64,000 nucleotides of DNA, taken from the NCBI GenBank assembly GCA_965226695.1, contig OZ245405.1:2542001-2606000 (forward strand), given 5' to 3'. The notes under the pieces are model-generated. The model was not told the DNA's origin, made no database searches, and saw only the letters and a list, made by a program, of their open reading frames with translations. This DNA comes from CATOSD01 sp965226695 (GTDB lineage Bacteria > Chloroflexota > Dehalococcoidia > Lucifugimonadales > CATOSD01). Within the stretch, counting starts at the first letter, position 1; each line of letters begins with the position of its first letter. Of this stretch, positions 1-7,724 are shown one piece after another. Made by a program: the position numbers and the translations under genes.

Positions 1-1
1 T

Positions 2-820
2 GGCGCCAAAGGTCTGTCCAAGTTAGTGGACCGGATGGCTTCCCGCAGCCTGGAGGAGCGCTCCCGCATCCCGGGCATGAACCCGGAGCGCACCCACTCC
101 ATCGTGGGCGGCGCGGTCGTGGCCCAGGCGCTTCTCCACCACACGGGGGCCGAAAGCATCATGCTCTCGGGACATGGCCTTCGGGAGGGCCTGGCGCGCC
201 AACCGGAGCCGCTGCTCGCCGAAGGCCGGATATCACTCATGTCCGTCGACGCGGTGCGACGCAACACGCTGAAGGACGTGATGGGCCGGTTCGCGCCACG
301 TTTCACTCGCCGCGGCGCGCGCCGTGCGGCCCTCGCCGTCCGCATCGCCCGCGCCGTGTGGGCAGGCCGGCGCCGGCGGCTAACGTCCTCGCTGGGGTGC
401 GCCGCCCTGCTCCTGGACCTGGGAAGCGTCGTGGACTTCTACAACCGTCTCAACCGGGCGGCCTCCATCCTGTCATGGACGGACCTGCCGGGCTTCAGCC
501 ACCGTGAGGCGGCCCAGATGGCGGCTATGCTCCTGCTGGCCGAGAAGGAAAAGCTGCCGAAGAAGTACCGCAAGACCCGCATCCTGAGCGACGGCGACCG
601 GCGCCGTCTGGGCCAGGCGGCCCTGGTGCTGTTGCTGGCCGACGAACTGGAGCGCCGGCTGCCTCCCACCGCCTCTATAGATTCTGTTAATATTGCGGCT
701 GGCAGCGGCGGCCTCACTATAACCACTCTCGCCTGGTCCAGGGTATCCGCGCCGGGCCTGCATCACCGCTGGGAGAAGGAGTTCAAACACCCTGTTCAGA
801 TTTGCCGAGGTGAACCATGA
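2..820 (+). CDS. Ppx/GppA-type exopolyphosphatase, C-terminal part (5' end outside window)
   Basis: The frame is open from the window edge, so the GTG at 26 is probably internal. The opening part matches the end of the Ppx/GppA actin-like phosphatase fold: an Ile-Pro-Gly-Met segment followed by Pro-Glu-Arg, a Gly-Gly-Ala-Val segment, and Ser-Gly-His-Gly-Leu-Arg-Glu-Gly. About 190 further residues form an Arg/Leu-rich helical C-terminal region like the HD-type domain of long Ppx proteins. The family hydrolyses polyphosphate or pppGpp in the cytoplasm. The stop overlaps the next start by four bases (ATGA), so it is translationally coupled to the kinase-like gene that follows. The active-site half is not visible, so exopolyphosphatase and GppA cannot be told apart. 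Confidence 0.75.
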   Translation, partial: GAKGLSKLVDRMASRSLEERSRIPGMNPERTHSIVGGAVVAQALLHHTGAESIMLSGHGLREGLARQPEPLLAEGRISLMSVDAVRRNTLKDVMGRFAPRFTRRGARRAALAVRIARAVWAGRRRRLTSSLGCAALLLDLGSVVDFYNRLNRAASILSWTDLPGFSHREAAQMAAMLLLAEKEKLPKKYRKTRILSDGDRRRLGQAALVLLLADELERRLPPTASIDSVNIAAGSGGLTITTLAWSRVSAPGLHHRWEKEFKHPVQICRGEP

Positions 821-1641
821 CGAATAACGGGCATTCGAGTATCCCCATGGGGCCCAGATACGGCAGCCACCCTTACGATGACGAGTATCCCGGCCGTATG
901 ATTATCGTAGAAGGGATCGACGGCTCCGGGAAGAGCACCCAGTTAGACCTGCTGGCGAAGTGGCTTACGAGCCGCGACTACGTCACGGTGTTCACCGAGT
1001 GGAACTCCTCCCCCATAGTCAGGCGCACCACCAAGCGGGGCAAGGACGATCGCTCGCTGACGCCCATGTCCTTCAGCCTCATCCACGCCGCCGACTTCGC
1101 CAACCGCGTCTTCACGCAGATACTGCCTGCACTCAAGGCCGGCACCATCGTGCTGGCCGACCGCTACGTGTACACCGCCTTCGCCCGGGACAGCGCCCGC
1201 GGCGTCAACAGGGACTGGCTGCGGCGCGTCTACGCATTCGCCATCCGGCCCTCCCTGGCCCTGTACTTCAAGGTGCCTCTCGATGAGTCCATCCGCCGCA
1301 TCGTCACCGGGCGGGATGAGCTGGGCTACTACGAGTCCGGCCAGGACGTGATGCGGTCCTCCAAACGGGAGAAGGCCTTCCGGAAATTCCAGGGAGCGAT
1401 ACTCGAGGAGTACGACCGTCTCTCCAGCGAGTTCGAATTGGTGACCATCGACGCCACGCAGCCCATTCATGAGCAACAGCAGATGGTCCGGCAGTTGGTG
1501 GAACCCCTGCTCGCCGGCGTGATGCGGATGCCCAGCCACAGCGTTACCGACGCTCTTGTCAGCTCCGGCCTCACGGGGCGGTACATTCAGCAGTCCGGCT
1601 CCCGCCGGGTCCCGGAGCCCGCCACCGCAACCGACGGCTAA
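817..1641 (+). CDS. thymidylate kinase-like P-loop protein (first of a tandem pair)
   Basis: This 274-residue protein has a Walker A motif, GIDGSGKST, at about residue 35, and the Asp-Arg-Tyr motif of dTMP kinases (LADRYVYTAFARD) near residue 110. After the P-loop it lacks the usual Thr-Arg-Glu-Pro-Gly-Gly substrate motif and has a divergent Phe-Thr-Glu-Trp-Asn segment, so thymidylate need not be its substrate. It also carries extra tails of about 25 residues at the N terminus and 40 at the C terminus. It is coupled to the upstream Ppx-like gene by a four-base overlap and followed 30 bases later by a paralogue. That context suggests a role linked to polyphosphate or nucleotide phosphorylation, which is inference. 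Confidence 0.75.
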   Translation: MTNNGHSSIPMGPRYGSHPYDDEYPGRMIIVEGIDGSGKSTQLDLLAKWLTSRDYVTVFTEWNSSPIVRRTTKRGKDDRSLTPMSFSLIHAADFANRVFTQILPALKAGTIVLADRYVYTAFARDSARGVNRDWLRRVYAFAIRPSLALYFKVPLDESIRRIVTGRDELGYYESGQDVMRSSKREKAFRKFQGAILEEYDRLSSEFELVTIDATQPIHEQQQMVRQLVEPLLAGVMRMPSHSVTDALVSSGLTGRYIQQSGSRRVPEPATATDG

Positions 1642-1671
1642 TCCCCGAGCACGCAATCACGAGGCTAAACC

Positions 1672-2364
1672 ATGAACACGCCCAGATTCTACGGACACTC
1701 CCCACTGAACCTGGCGAATTCGGAGATGCCCGGGCACCTCATCGTCATCGAGGGGACCGACGGCGTTGGCCGCTCAACCCAGATAGCTCTCCTCAAGGAG
1801 TGGCTGGAGACGGAGGGGTACGCCGTTATGGACACCGGCTTCCGCCGGTCCGATCTCACGGGCAGCGGCATCGATCGGGCCATGCGAGGCCACACGCTTG
1901 ATCTCTTTACCCTGAATCTCTTCTATGCCACGGACTTCTGGGACCGCATGGAGAAGGCCATCGTGCCCGCCATGGAGGCGGGCATGGTGGTGCTGGCCGA
2001 CCGCTACATATACTCCATAATGGCCCGGGCGCGCGTCCGGGGCGTGCCGCCTCGCTGGCTGGACGACATGCTGGAGTTCGCCATCATCCCCCACCAGGTA
2101 TTCTACCTGGACATTGACGTGGATCACCTGCTGCCGCGCGTGCTCGCGTACCGGGAGCTGGACCATTGGGAGTCGGGCGAAGACTTCCTGCGGAAGACGG
2201 ACCGGCACGCCAGCTTCGTCGAATACCAGGGCGCGCTGCTGACGGAGTTCCACGACCTGGCTGACCAGTACCATTTCGAGACGATAGACGCCCGCCAGAG
2301 CGTGCATGAGGTCTTCGAAACGTTGCGACTGGGAGTAAGAGACACGATAGAGAGCGAGGCCTGA
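1672..2364 (+). CDS. thymidylate kinase-like protein with altered Walker A
   Basis: This 230-residue paralogue of the preceding gene has the same order of motifs: a P-loop near residue 28, Ala-Asp-Arg-Tyr near residue 110, and a conserved Glu-Ser-Gly-Glu/Gln-Asp segment near residue 165. Its P-loop reads GTDGVGRST, so the invariant Walker A lysine is arginine. That change usually impairs or alters phosphoryl transfer. The protein may be a regulatory or structural partner of the intact first copy, possibly as a heterodimer, or may use a different phosphate donor. It is the last gene of the Ppx-kinase-kinase operon; the sequence downstream is an unrelated fragment of a DNA methylase gene. Confidence 0.7.
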   Translation: MNTPRFYGHSPLNLANSEMPGHLIVIEGTDGVGRSTQIALLKEWLETEGYAVMDTGFRRSDLTGSGIDRAMRGHTLDLFTLNLFYATDFWDRMEKAIVPAMEAGMVVLADRYIYSIMARARVRGVPPRWLDDMLEFAIIPHQVFYLDIDVDHLLPRVLAYRELDHWESGEDFLRKTDRHASFVEYQGALLTEFHDLADQYHFETIDARQSVHEVFETLRLGVRDTIESEA

Positions 2365-2424
2365 CCTCCGCTTGATCGGCGATAGCCATCCCGGTCGCCC
2401 GTCCCCAACCCCACCGCCCCGGCC

Positions 2425-2724
2425 CCGGTCCAGTACGAGCCCGACACCGAATTGCGCGACATCGAGCAAGTGCCGCTTCTCCACGAGAGCGGCATCGAGG
2501 CGTTCCTGCGCAACGAGGTGCTGCCCTTCACTCCGGAGGCATGGTACAACCCGGCAAAGGTCAATGTCGGCCACCAGTTCAGCTTCGCCCGCCACTTCTT
2601 CAAGCCCCAGCCGCTGCCCCCGCTAATGGAGCTGTGTGCTGATATACTGGCGCTAGAGCGTGAGACGGCGTGGTTACTGGCGGAGATAGTGGAACGAAGA
2701 GCCGGGATCCTCAATTGGCAATGA
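2425..2724 (+). pseudogene. 3' fragment of a type I restriction methylase gene (hsdM)
   Basis: The frame encodes about 100 residues beginning with a QYEPDTELRDIEQVPL-like segment and continuing through VLPFTPEAWYN, KVNVGHQFSF and ARHFFK. This order matches the conserved extreme C terminus of HsdM (Tyr-Glu-x-Asp-x-x-Leu-Arg-Asp, Glu-Val-Leu-Pro, Pro-x-Ala-Trp, Lys-x-x-Val-Gly-Tyr, Arg-His-Phe). The catalytic domain and the usual hsdS and hsdR partners are absent, and only a TTG at 2452 could serve as a start. It is therefore the remnant of a deleted type I restriction-modification locus. The match rests on recall of the family. Confidence 0.7.
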
Positions 2725-2772
2725 GCCTCGCCGAAGTAGTCCGCTCACACGACAAGAAGAGGGGATGAGCCT

Positions 2773-3156
2773 ATGGCCACGCTCGATGTATTCGTGAGTT
2801 TCGAGTTCGACAAAGACAACGATCTGAAGAACAAATTCTACGAGCAGGCCAAGAAACATACTCACCACCGAGTCCGCAACTGCTCACTCAACGAGACACG
2901 TCTTGACGAGAACTGGAAGAGCGAGGCGCGGGCGGCCATTGGAGAGTGCGACGTCGTGGTCGTACTCATAGGCCAGGACACCCACAACGCTCAAGGCGTC
3001 ATTGTGGAAACGGACATAGCTCGGAGTATGAACAAGCCCGTCATCCAGGTCAGGCCGCAGGGTAGGCGCTACAAGGGATTGACTCGCCTCGAAGAACCAA
3101 TTTCCTGGAGATGGAAGACCATTAGCACAGAGTTGGATAAACTGTCTGCTCGGTAA
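2773..3156 (+). CDS. TIR-like (MTH538/DUF1863-type) protein
   Basis: This 127-residue protein has the layout of the small stand-alone TIR-like family that includes ThsB of Thoeris. An N-terminal strand reads LDVFVSFEF; Asn-Cys-Ser-Leu-Asn-Glu follows near residue 40, then a helix with WKSEARAAI, the strand CDVVVVLIG, and a conserved Glu-Thr-Asp-Ile-Ala segment near residue 84. Such domains sense or process NAD-derived signals in phage defence. It has its own start with a GGGG-type ribosome-binding site about ten bases upstream. No ThsA-like effector follows, and it sits next to an hsdM fragment, so it may be a leftover of a defence island or a solo signalling protein. Confidence 0.7.
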   Translation: MATLDVFVSFEFDKDNDLKNKFYEQAKKHTHHRVRNCSLNETRLDENWKSEARAAIGECDVVVVLIGQDTHNAQGVIVETDIARSMNKPVIQVRPQGRRYKGLTRLEEPISWRWKTISTELDKLSAR

Positions 3157-3526
3157 CGCTGAGGGATTGCTGCGACTGTACTGAGAGGAGGTGCGACGTG
3201 GCCGAGGATTCCAGGCTTGGTTACGCTTAACCCGCCGTTCAGAACACATTGAGGTCATGCAAGGCGTCATGGCCCGGATGGCGGAAAACAGCCGCTCATG
3301 CAAGGTGTGGCTGGCCCCTGGGCAGCGCGTCCCGACCAGTTGGCCACTGATCTTTGCTCGGGGAAACAACATGCCCCGCCCCCGAGACTTCGTGCCCGTC
3401 CGCAAGCAGGCTTGGTCACAAAAACTTGTGGCTGAGTTACAATTGGTGTTAAAACTAGGACAACAGGCAGTGGTCAGGCAGAGTTGGTCAGACGCATTGA
3501 GTTCGCGATGAGGAAATGCACGGTCC
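3157..3526. other. degraded spacer after the TIR-like gene
   Basis: No convincing complete gene is seen here. One frame from 3191 to 3511 is open for 106 codons. A stretch near its start (HIEVMQGVMARMAENS) resembles the N terminus of a common small membrane-protein family, but the hydrophobic segments expected after it are missing. I read this as decayed coding sequence belonging to the same remnant locus as the hsdM fragment. Confidence 0.35.
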
Positions 3527-5320
3527 ATGGAGGAGGGGAACATATTCAAGAGAATGCTCGCCCTAACGGCCATCGCGCTCGCGGCGCTATCCATTGCAGT
3601 CCTGGGATGCAGCTCGGCCGACGATTCTGAGCCAGCGCCAGTGCAGCGTCGGGCGCCGGCCGCCGCTCCCGCGCCGACTTCCGCTCCCGCCATTCAGGCC
3701 CAACAGGCCGCTACCGCAGCCCCTCGGCCCGCCCCGGCCGCCGCTCCTGCGCCGACTTCAGCCCCAGCCGCTCAGACCCAGCCGGCCGCCCCCGTAGCCC
3801 CTGTTTCGCCTTCGACGCCCGCCACGTCGGTGCCTGCTGCGCCCCAGCCCGTTGCGCCAGCCGTCGGCGGCCCCGGAGCCACCACTTTCCAAGACAACCG
3901 GCGGTCTCCCGCCGTATCAACGATTGAAGACCGCGTTTCGACTTTCAGCCTGGACACCGACCGCACGTCGTACCGCCTGGCGCTAAGCTGGGCCCGCGAG
4001 GGCTACCAGGTGGAGCCCGACTCTGTGCGCGCCGAGGAGTGGGTGAATTCGTTCCATTACGGCTATCCGCAGCCGACGACAAGCGACAGTTTTTCAATCT
4101 CCACCGACGTCTTAAGGCATCCGCTGGACAGCGGACTGCACCTGGCCCGCGTCGGGTTCCAGGCGCCCCAGTTCGAGGACAACCGGCCCGTCAACGTGAC
4201 GCTTGTGCTGGACGCATCCGAATCCATGGCCGACGGAAACCGGATAGACATTGCCCGGGAGGCGGCCTACACGATTTTGAACAGCCTGGGCAGGCGCGAC
4301 AGCATAGCGGTCGTGCACTTTTCCAGCGAGGTTATCGGCAACTACACCGCAGAGCATCAGCTGCTCGACCGCGGTGGCGCGGCAACATCCATCTCGCGAC
4401 TGCAACCAACAGGCAGCACGAACGTCCAGGCCGGCCTCAACGAAGCTGTCCGGCTGGCTGACCGGGCGCGCCGCGAGCGCCCGGACGCCTACAACTACGT
4501 CATACTGATGTCGGACGGCGTGGCAAACGTGGATGCCACCAACCCCTTTGCAATCCTGGAGTCGGCCTACGACCCTGACGCCGGCAACCCACTGCGCATC
4601 ATCACCATCGGCGTGGGCATCGAGAACTACAACGACTACCTGCTGGAGCAACTTGCCCAGTACGGCAACGGCTGGTACCGGTACCTGGACGAAGTCAAAC
4701 AAGCGCGCGCGGTCTTCAGCCGGCAGAACTGGCTTGCGCTGTCGGTGCCGTTCGCCGACCAGACGCGGGCCCAGGTGACCTGGGACCCGAACGCGGTGGC
4801 GGCCTGGCGCATTATAGGCTACGAGAATCGCATAACGTCCGATGAATCGTTCACCGAGGCCCGCAAGGAGTTCGCGGAGATTCCCGCGGGCGCGGCCACC
4901 ACGGTCTTCTACGAGCTCGAGTTGACGGACGCGGTGTTGCGGTCTGGTAGTTGGCCGGTGAAGCTCGGCAGCGTCGAACTACGGTGGGTTACGCCAATCG
5001 GCAACGATTCCAATCGCCAACACGCCACCATGGTGGTCCGACAGGGAGCCGACTTGCGGTCTCCGGGGGACTCGCTGGCCCATTTTGGCGCGATAGTTGC
5101 GCTAACGGCCGACTTGTACAGCGGCCTTCCCTATCCTGGTGACAGCAACTACCTACGTGAATACCGCGAGCTGTTCGAGCTGCAGTACCAACTCGAATCG
5201 CTATCTGGTCCACTCGGCGGCCTGCAGGCGTACCAGGACTTCTCGTACCTGTTGTCCCACATAATGCGTGACGCGCCCGAGGGCAGCACGACGCGTCCAT
5301 CAACCGGCTACAGCCCGTGA
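3527..5320 (+). CDS. von Willebrand factor A domain lipoprotein (YfbK-like)
   Basis: The N terminus is a lipoprotein signal ending in a Val-Leu-Gly-Cys lipobox near residue 28, followed by roughly 95 residues rich in Ala and Pro that contain a repeated PAAAPAPTSAPA unit. The folded part starts near residue 125 with the von Willebrand N-terminal region. A VWA domain follows, with MIDAS residues DASES near residue 228, a Thr in TGSTNVQAG near 295 and an Asp in MSDGVAN near 328. A C-terminal DUF3520-type region completes it. It is expected on the outer face of the membrane as a metal-dependent binding protein. Two starts are possible, ATG 3527 and ATG 3554; the first supplies the positive charges expected before the hydrophobic core. 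Confidence 0.85.
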   Translation: MEEGNIFKRMLALTAIALAALSIAVLGCSSADDSEPAPVQRRAPAAAPAPTSAPAIQAQQAATAAPRPAPAAAPAPTSAPAAQTQPAAPVAPVSPSTPATSVPAAPQPVAPAVGGPGATTFQDNRRSPAVSTIEDRVSTFSLDTDRTSYRLALSWAREGYQVEPDSVRAEEWVNSFHYGYPQPTTSDSFSISTDVLRHPLDSGLHLARVGFQAPQFEDNRPVNVTLVLDASESMADGNRIDIAREAAYTILNSLGRRDSIAVVHFSSEVIGNYTAEHQLLDRGGAATSISRLQPTGSTNVQAGLNEAVRLADRARRERPDAYNYVILMSDGVANVDATNPFAILESAYDPDAGNPLRIITIGVGIENYNDYLLEQLAQYGNGWYRYLDEVKQARAVFSRQNWLALSVPFADQTRAQVTWDPNAVAAWRIIGYENRITSDESFTEARKEFAEIPAGAATTVFYELELTDAVLRSGSWPVKLGSVELRWVTPIGNDSNRQHATMVVRQGADLRSPGDSLAHFGAIVALTADLYSGLPYPGDSNYLREYRELFELQYQLESLSGPLGGLQAYQDFSYLLSHIMRDAPEGSTTRPSTGYSP

Positions 5321-5339
5321 TTTAGGAAGGTGAATAGCC

Positions 5340-5819
5340 GTGTTCCTCAGATTATGGGTAATCCCAGTCGCGATACTGGGCATGACCGCCTGCATCAACA
5401 TTGACATAGCGCTATTCGGTGGTGACGACACGCCCGCGGTAAGAGTGGACGACGTCAGGTTCGTAGTGGAGGTTGCCGACACCCCGCAGCTCCGCGACAG
5501 AGGCCTGACCGGCCGCGCGTATCTGGAGGAACGCAATGGGATGCTGTACATTCCGGACGGGCCTTATGTGGGAGCATACTGGATGAAGGGAATGCGGTTT
5601 CCGCTCGACTTCATCTGGATCGACAAAGACTGTCGCGTTGTGGATATCCACGTAAATGCGGGGGTCCCGGATCCCGGCACTCCTGACATTGATATCTGGA
5701 GGTACCGCTCCTATCCGGATGCCGCATACACGCTTGAAGTCAATGCCGGAGAAGTCGACCGGTTTGGCATCAGGGTAGGCGACAAAGTGAAGTTCGACAA
5801 CATCGACAACGGTTGCTGA
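5340..5819 (+). CDS. DUF192 family lipoprotein
   Basis: This 159-residue protein starts at GTG with an AGGAAGG ribosome-binding site about eight bases upstream. It has a short hydrophobic leader ending at a lipobox-like GMTAC near residue 18. The rest matches DUF192: VVEVADTPQLRDRGLTGR, then a Gly-Met-Leu-Tyr segment, Tyr-Trp-Met-Lys-Gly-Met with Pro-Leu-Asp-Phe-Ile-Trp, and a C-terminal Val-Gly-Asp-Lys-Val segment. The family's biochemical role is unsettled. It begins only 19 bases after the VWA lipoprotein gene and is likely co-transcribed with it, so both may act at the cell surface. Confidence 0.85.
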   Translation: MFLRLWVIPVAILGMTACINIDIALFGGDDTPAVRVDDVRFVVEVADTPQLRDRGLTGRAYLEERNGMLYIPDGPYVGAYWMKGMRFPLDFIWIDKDCRVVDIHVNAGVPDPGTPDIDIWRYRSYPDAAYTLEVNAGEVDRFGIRVGDKVKFDNIDNGC

Positions 5820-5890
5820 CGGGGCCGGGGCGCGGGTCATATCTGGCGCCCGTATGGAACGGTAGGTTCGGATTGTACCAGGAGAGAAAC

Positions 5891-6784
5891 ATGAGCAACT
5901 TTGAGAAATTGCAGGCCCGCCTGGCAGCGGGGGAGACTATCCTGATGGACGGGGGTATGGGCTCGGAGTTAGGGAGGCGGGGGCTGACAAGCCCCACCAC
6001 GTGGTCGGGCGGTCCTATGCTCACCGATCCCGAGTTGGTGAGGGATATTCATCAGGAATACATAGAAGCGGGCGCCGAGATTATCATCACAAACACCTTT
6101 AGCACAGGGCGTGACGTACTGGAACTGGACGGCCTCGGGCACAAGGTAGCCGAGGCCAACAAGCAGGGAATCGAAGCGGCGGTACAGGCAAGGAGAAACA
6201 CCGGGACAGAGGACTCGGTGGTCATTGCGGCCTCCGTATCTACGATGGCTCCCAAGTCAAACGCGAAAGTTCCGGTGTCCTACGAGAAAGCGCTAGAGAA
6301 CTACCGGGAGCAGCTCGGAGAGCTGGCCAAAGGCGGCCCGGACGTGGCGGTGGGCGAGATGTTGGTCCGCATATCAGACACGCTGGCGGTGATAGAGGCG
6401 GCAGCTGAGCTGTGTCTCCCGGTGTGGGTCGGGCTCTCCCTGGTCCAGGATGGTGACGGGCTTTACCTGGGCATCCAAGACAAGCATGGAGGCGAGACCC
6501 TTCAAGACGCCATGGACGCCATCAAGGACAAGGACATCGCGTCGGTATTCATAATGCACACGCCGGTGGACGACACGGGGCCCGGGCTGGAGATAGTCAA
6601 GAAGAATTGGTCGGGAACCTTCGGCGCCTACGCCCATTTCCCCAGGGCAAATGCCCTGGACCCACAACAGTACCTGGAATACGCCAAGGGGTGGAGTGAG
6701 CAGGGGGCGCGGATAATTGGAGGGTGCTGCGGCACGAGACCCGACCACGTCCGGGCACTCAGGGAGTGGCTGTCCGGCTCCTAA
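5891..6784 (+). CDS. homocysteine S-methyltransferase family protein
   Basis: The start at ATG 5891 follows a GGAGAG site and gives 297 residues beginning just before the MDGGMGSELGRRG barrel signature. The family transfers methyl groups to homocysteine using zinc held by three cysteines. The C-terminal Gly-Gly-Cys-Cys-Gly-Thr motif with two ligands is intact. The third ligand, normally in a Gly-x-Asn-Cys segment, is missing: the equivalent stretch reads VFIMHTPVDD, offering a histidine instead. The substrate may therefore differ from homocysteine, or the zinc site may be Cys2His. The gene converges on the enoyl-CoA hydratase gene, and the two stop codons overlap by four bases. Confidence 0.75.
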   Translation: MSNFEKLQARLAAGETILMDGGMGSELGRRGLTSPTTWSGGPMLTDPELVRDIHQEYIEAGAEIIITNTFSTGRDVLELDGLGHKVAEANKQGIEAAVQARRNTGTEDSVVIAASVSTMAPKSNAKVPVSYEKALENYREQLGELAKGGPDVAVGEMLVRISDTLAVIEAAAELCLPVWVGLSLVQDGDGLYLGIQDKHGGETLQDAMDAIKDKDIASVFIMHTPVDDTGPGLEIVKKNWSGTFGAYAHFPRANALDPQQYLEYAKGWSEQGARIIGGCCGTRPDHVRALREWLSGS

Positions 6785-7569
6785 CGGCCCTTGAACTCGG
6801 GCGGGCGCTTCTCCAGCCAGGCCCGCACACCCTCCTGAACGTCCTCGCTCTGGGCGGCGACCACGCTGATCACGTCTTCCAGCCGGCCCGCCTCCCGGAT
6901 TCCATCCAACAGGCTTCTATACGAGACCTCTTTGATTCCCCGGACCGCCAGGGGGCCGTTGCTGTTGATCTTCCGAGCCATCTCCTCTGCCTTGCTCATC
7001 AGCTGGTCATGGGGGACGACGTGGTTCACGAACCCCCACTGCTCGGCCTGTTGGGCTGTGACATGATTGCCGGTGAGCAGAAACTCCAGGGCCCTGCCAA
7101 ACGACATGTGGGCCCTGGCCCTCACGGTGCCCCACCAGGTAGTAACAATTCCCAGCTCCACCTCCGGCAGACCGAATACCGCTTTTTCCGATGCTATACG
7201 TATGTCGCAGTCCATCGCGAAGACAACCCCGCCACCTATCGCCCAACCGTTGATGGCCGCGATTATCGGTTTCCATACACCCAGCTCTTCCGAAGGCCGC
7301 ATCGGCCTGGGATCGCCGCCGAAGGGGTTGCCGCCATTGGCGCCGCTATCGTGGCGGGTCCTCATCTCCTTGAGGTCGGCGCCGGAGCAGAAAGCCCTGT
7401 CACCGGCTCCGGTGAGAATGGCCGCCCAGGCGTCGTCATCGTCTCGAAATCGCTGCCAGACTTCGTTCCAGGCCAGGGACATCTCATTGTTGATCGCGTT
7501 GAGAGTTTCGGGCCTGTTCAGGGTCACGTAGGCGATCTTGTCTCTCACCTCGTACTCGATAACCGGCAT
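6781..7569 (-). CDS. enoyl-CoA hydratase/isomerase family protein
   Basis: The start at 7569 follows a strong GGAGGAGG site seven bases away and gives 262 residues. The crotonase fold is clear: VTLNRPETLNAIN near residue 17, the oxyanion-hole segments FCSGADLKE and GWAIGGG, and both catalytic glutamates of hydratases, one in ASEKAVFG and one in LPEVELG. This points to hydration of an enoyl-CoA in beta-oxidation-type catabolism. The acyl chain cannot be predicted. The neighbouring CoA-transferase gene lies in the same direction about 150 bases upstream, so the two may act in one acid-degradation route. Confidence 0.85.
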   Translation of the reverse strand: MPVIEYEVRDKIAYVTLNRPETLNAINNEMSLAWNEVWQRFRDDDDAWAAILTGAGDRAFCSGADLKEMRTRHDSGANGGNPFGGDPRPMRPSEELGVWKPIIAAINGWAIGGGVVFAMDCDIRIASEKAVFGLPEVELGIVTTWWGTVRARAHMSFGRALEFLLTGNHVTAQQAEQWGFVNHVVPHDQLMSKAEEMARKINSNGPLAVRGIKEVSYRSLLDGIREAGRLEDVISVVAAQSEDVQEGVRAWLEKRPPEFKGR

Positions 7570-7724
7570 GCAGTCCTCCTCCAATTTGGTTCCATGAGAC
7601 AGCTGTTGGGTTCCGGAACCGTTCAGTAACGTCATCCTGCCCCAGAACTCTTCTTAGGGCAGGGGGGATAAAGGCGTGTGCCTTCTGTGATGGCTTGCTA
7701 CGGGGCGATCTTGGGGTCGGGCTG

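Noticed and set aside
2884..3693. Long minus-strand open frame opposite the TIR gene and the spacer
   Set aside because: It runs antisense to two better genes, is rich in Arg, Ser and Cys and shows no domain or ribosome-binding site.
7640..7680. CCTGCCC/GGGCAGG inverted repeat between the hydratase and CoA-transferase genes
   Set aside because: The stem has a long loop and no T run on either strand, so I did not call a terminator.
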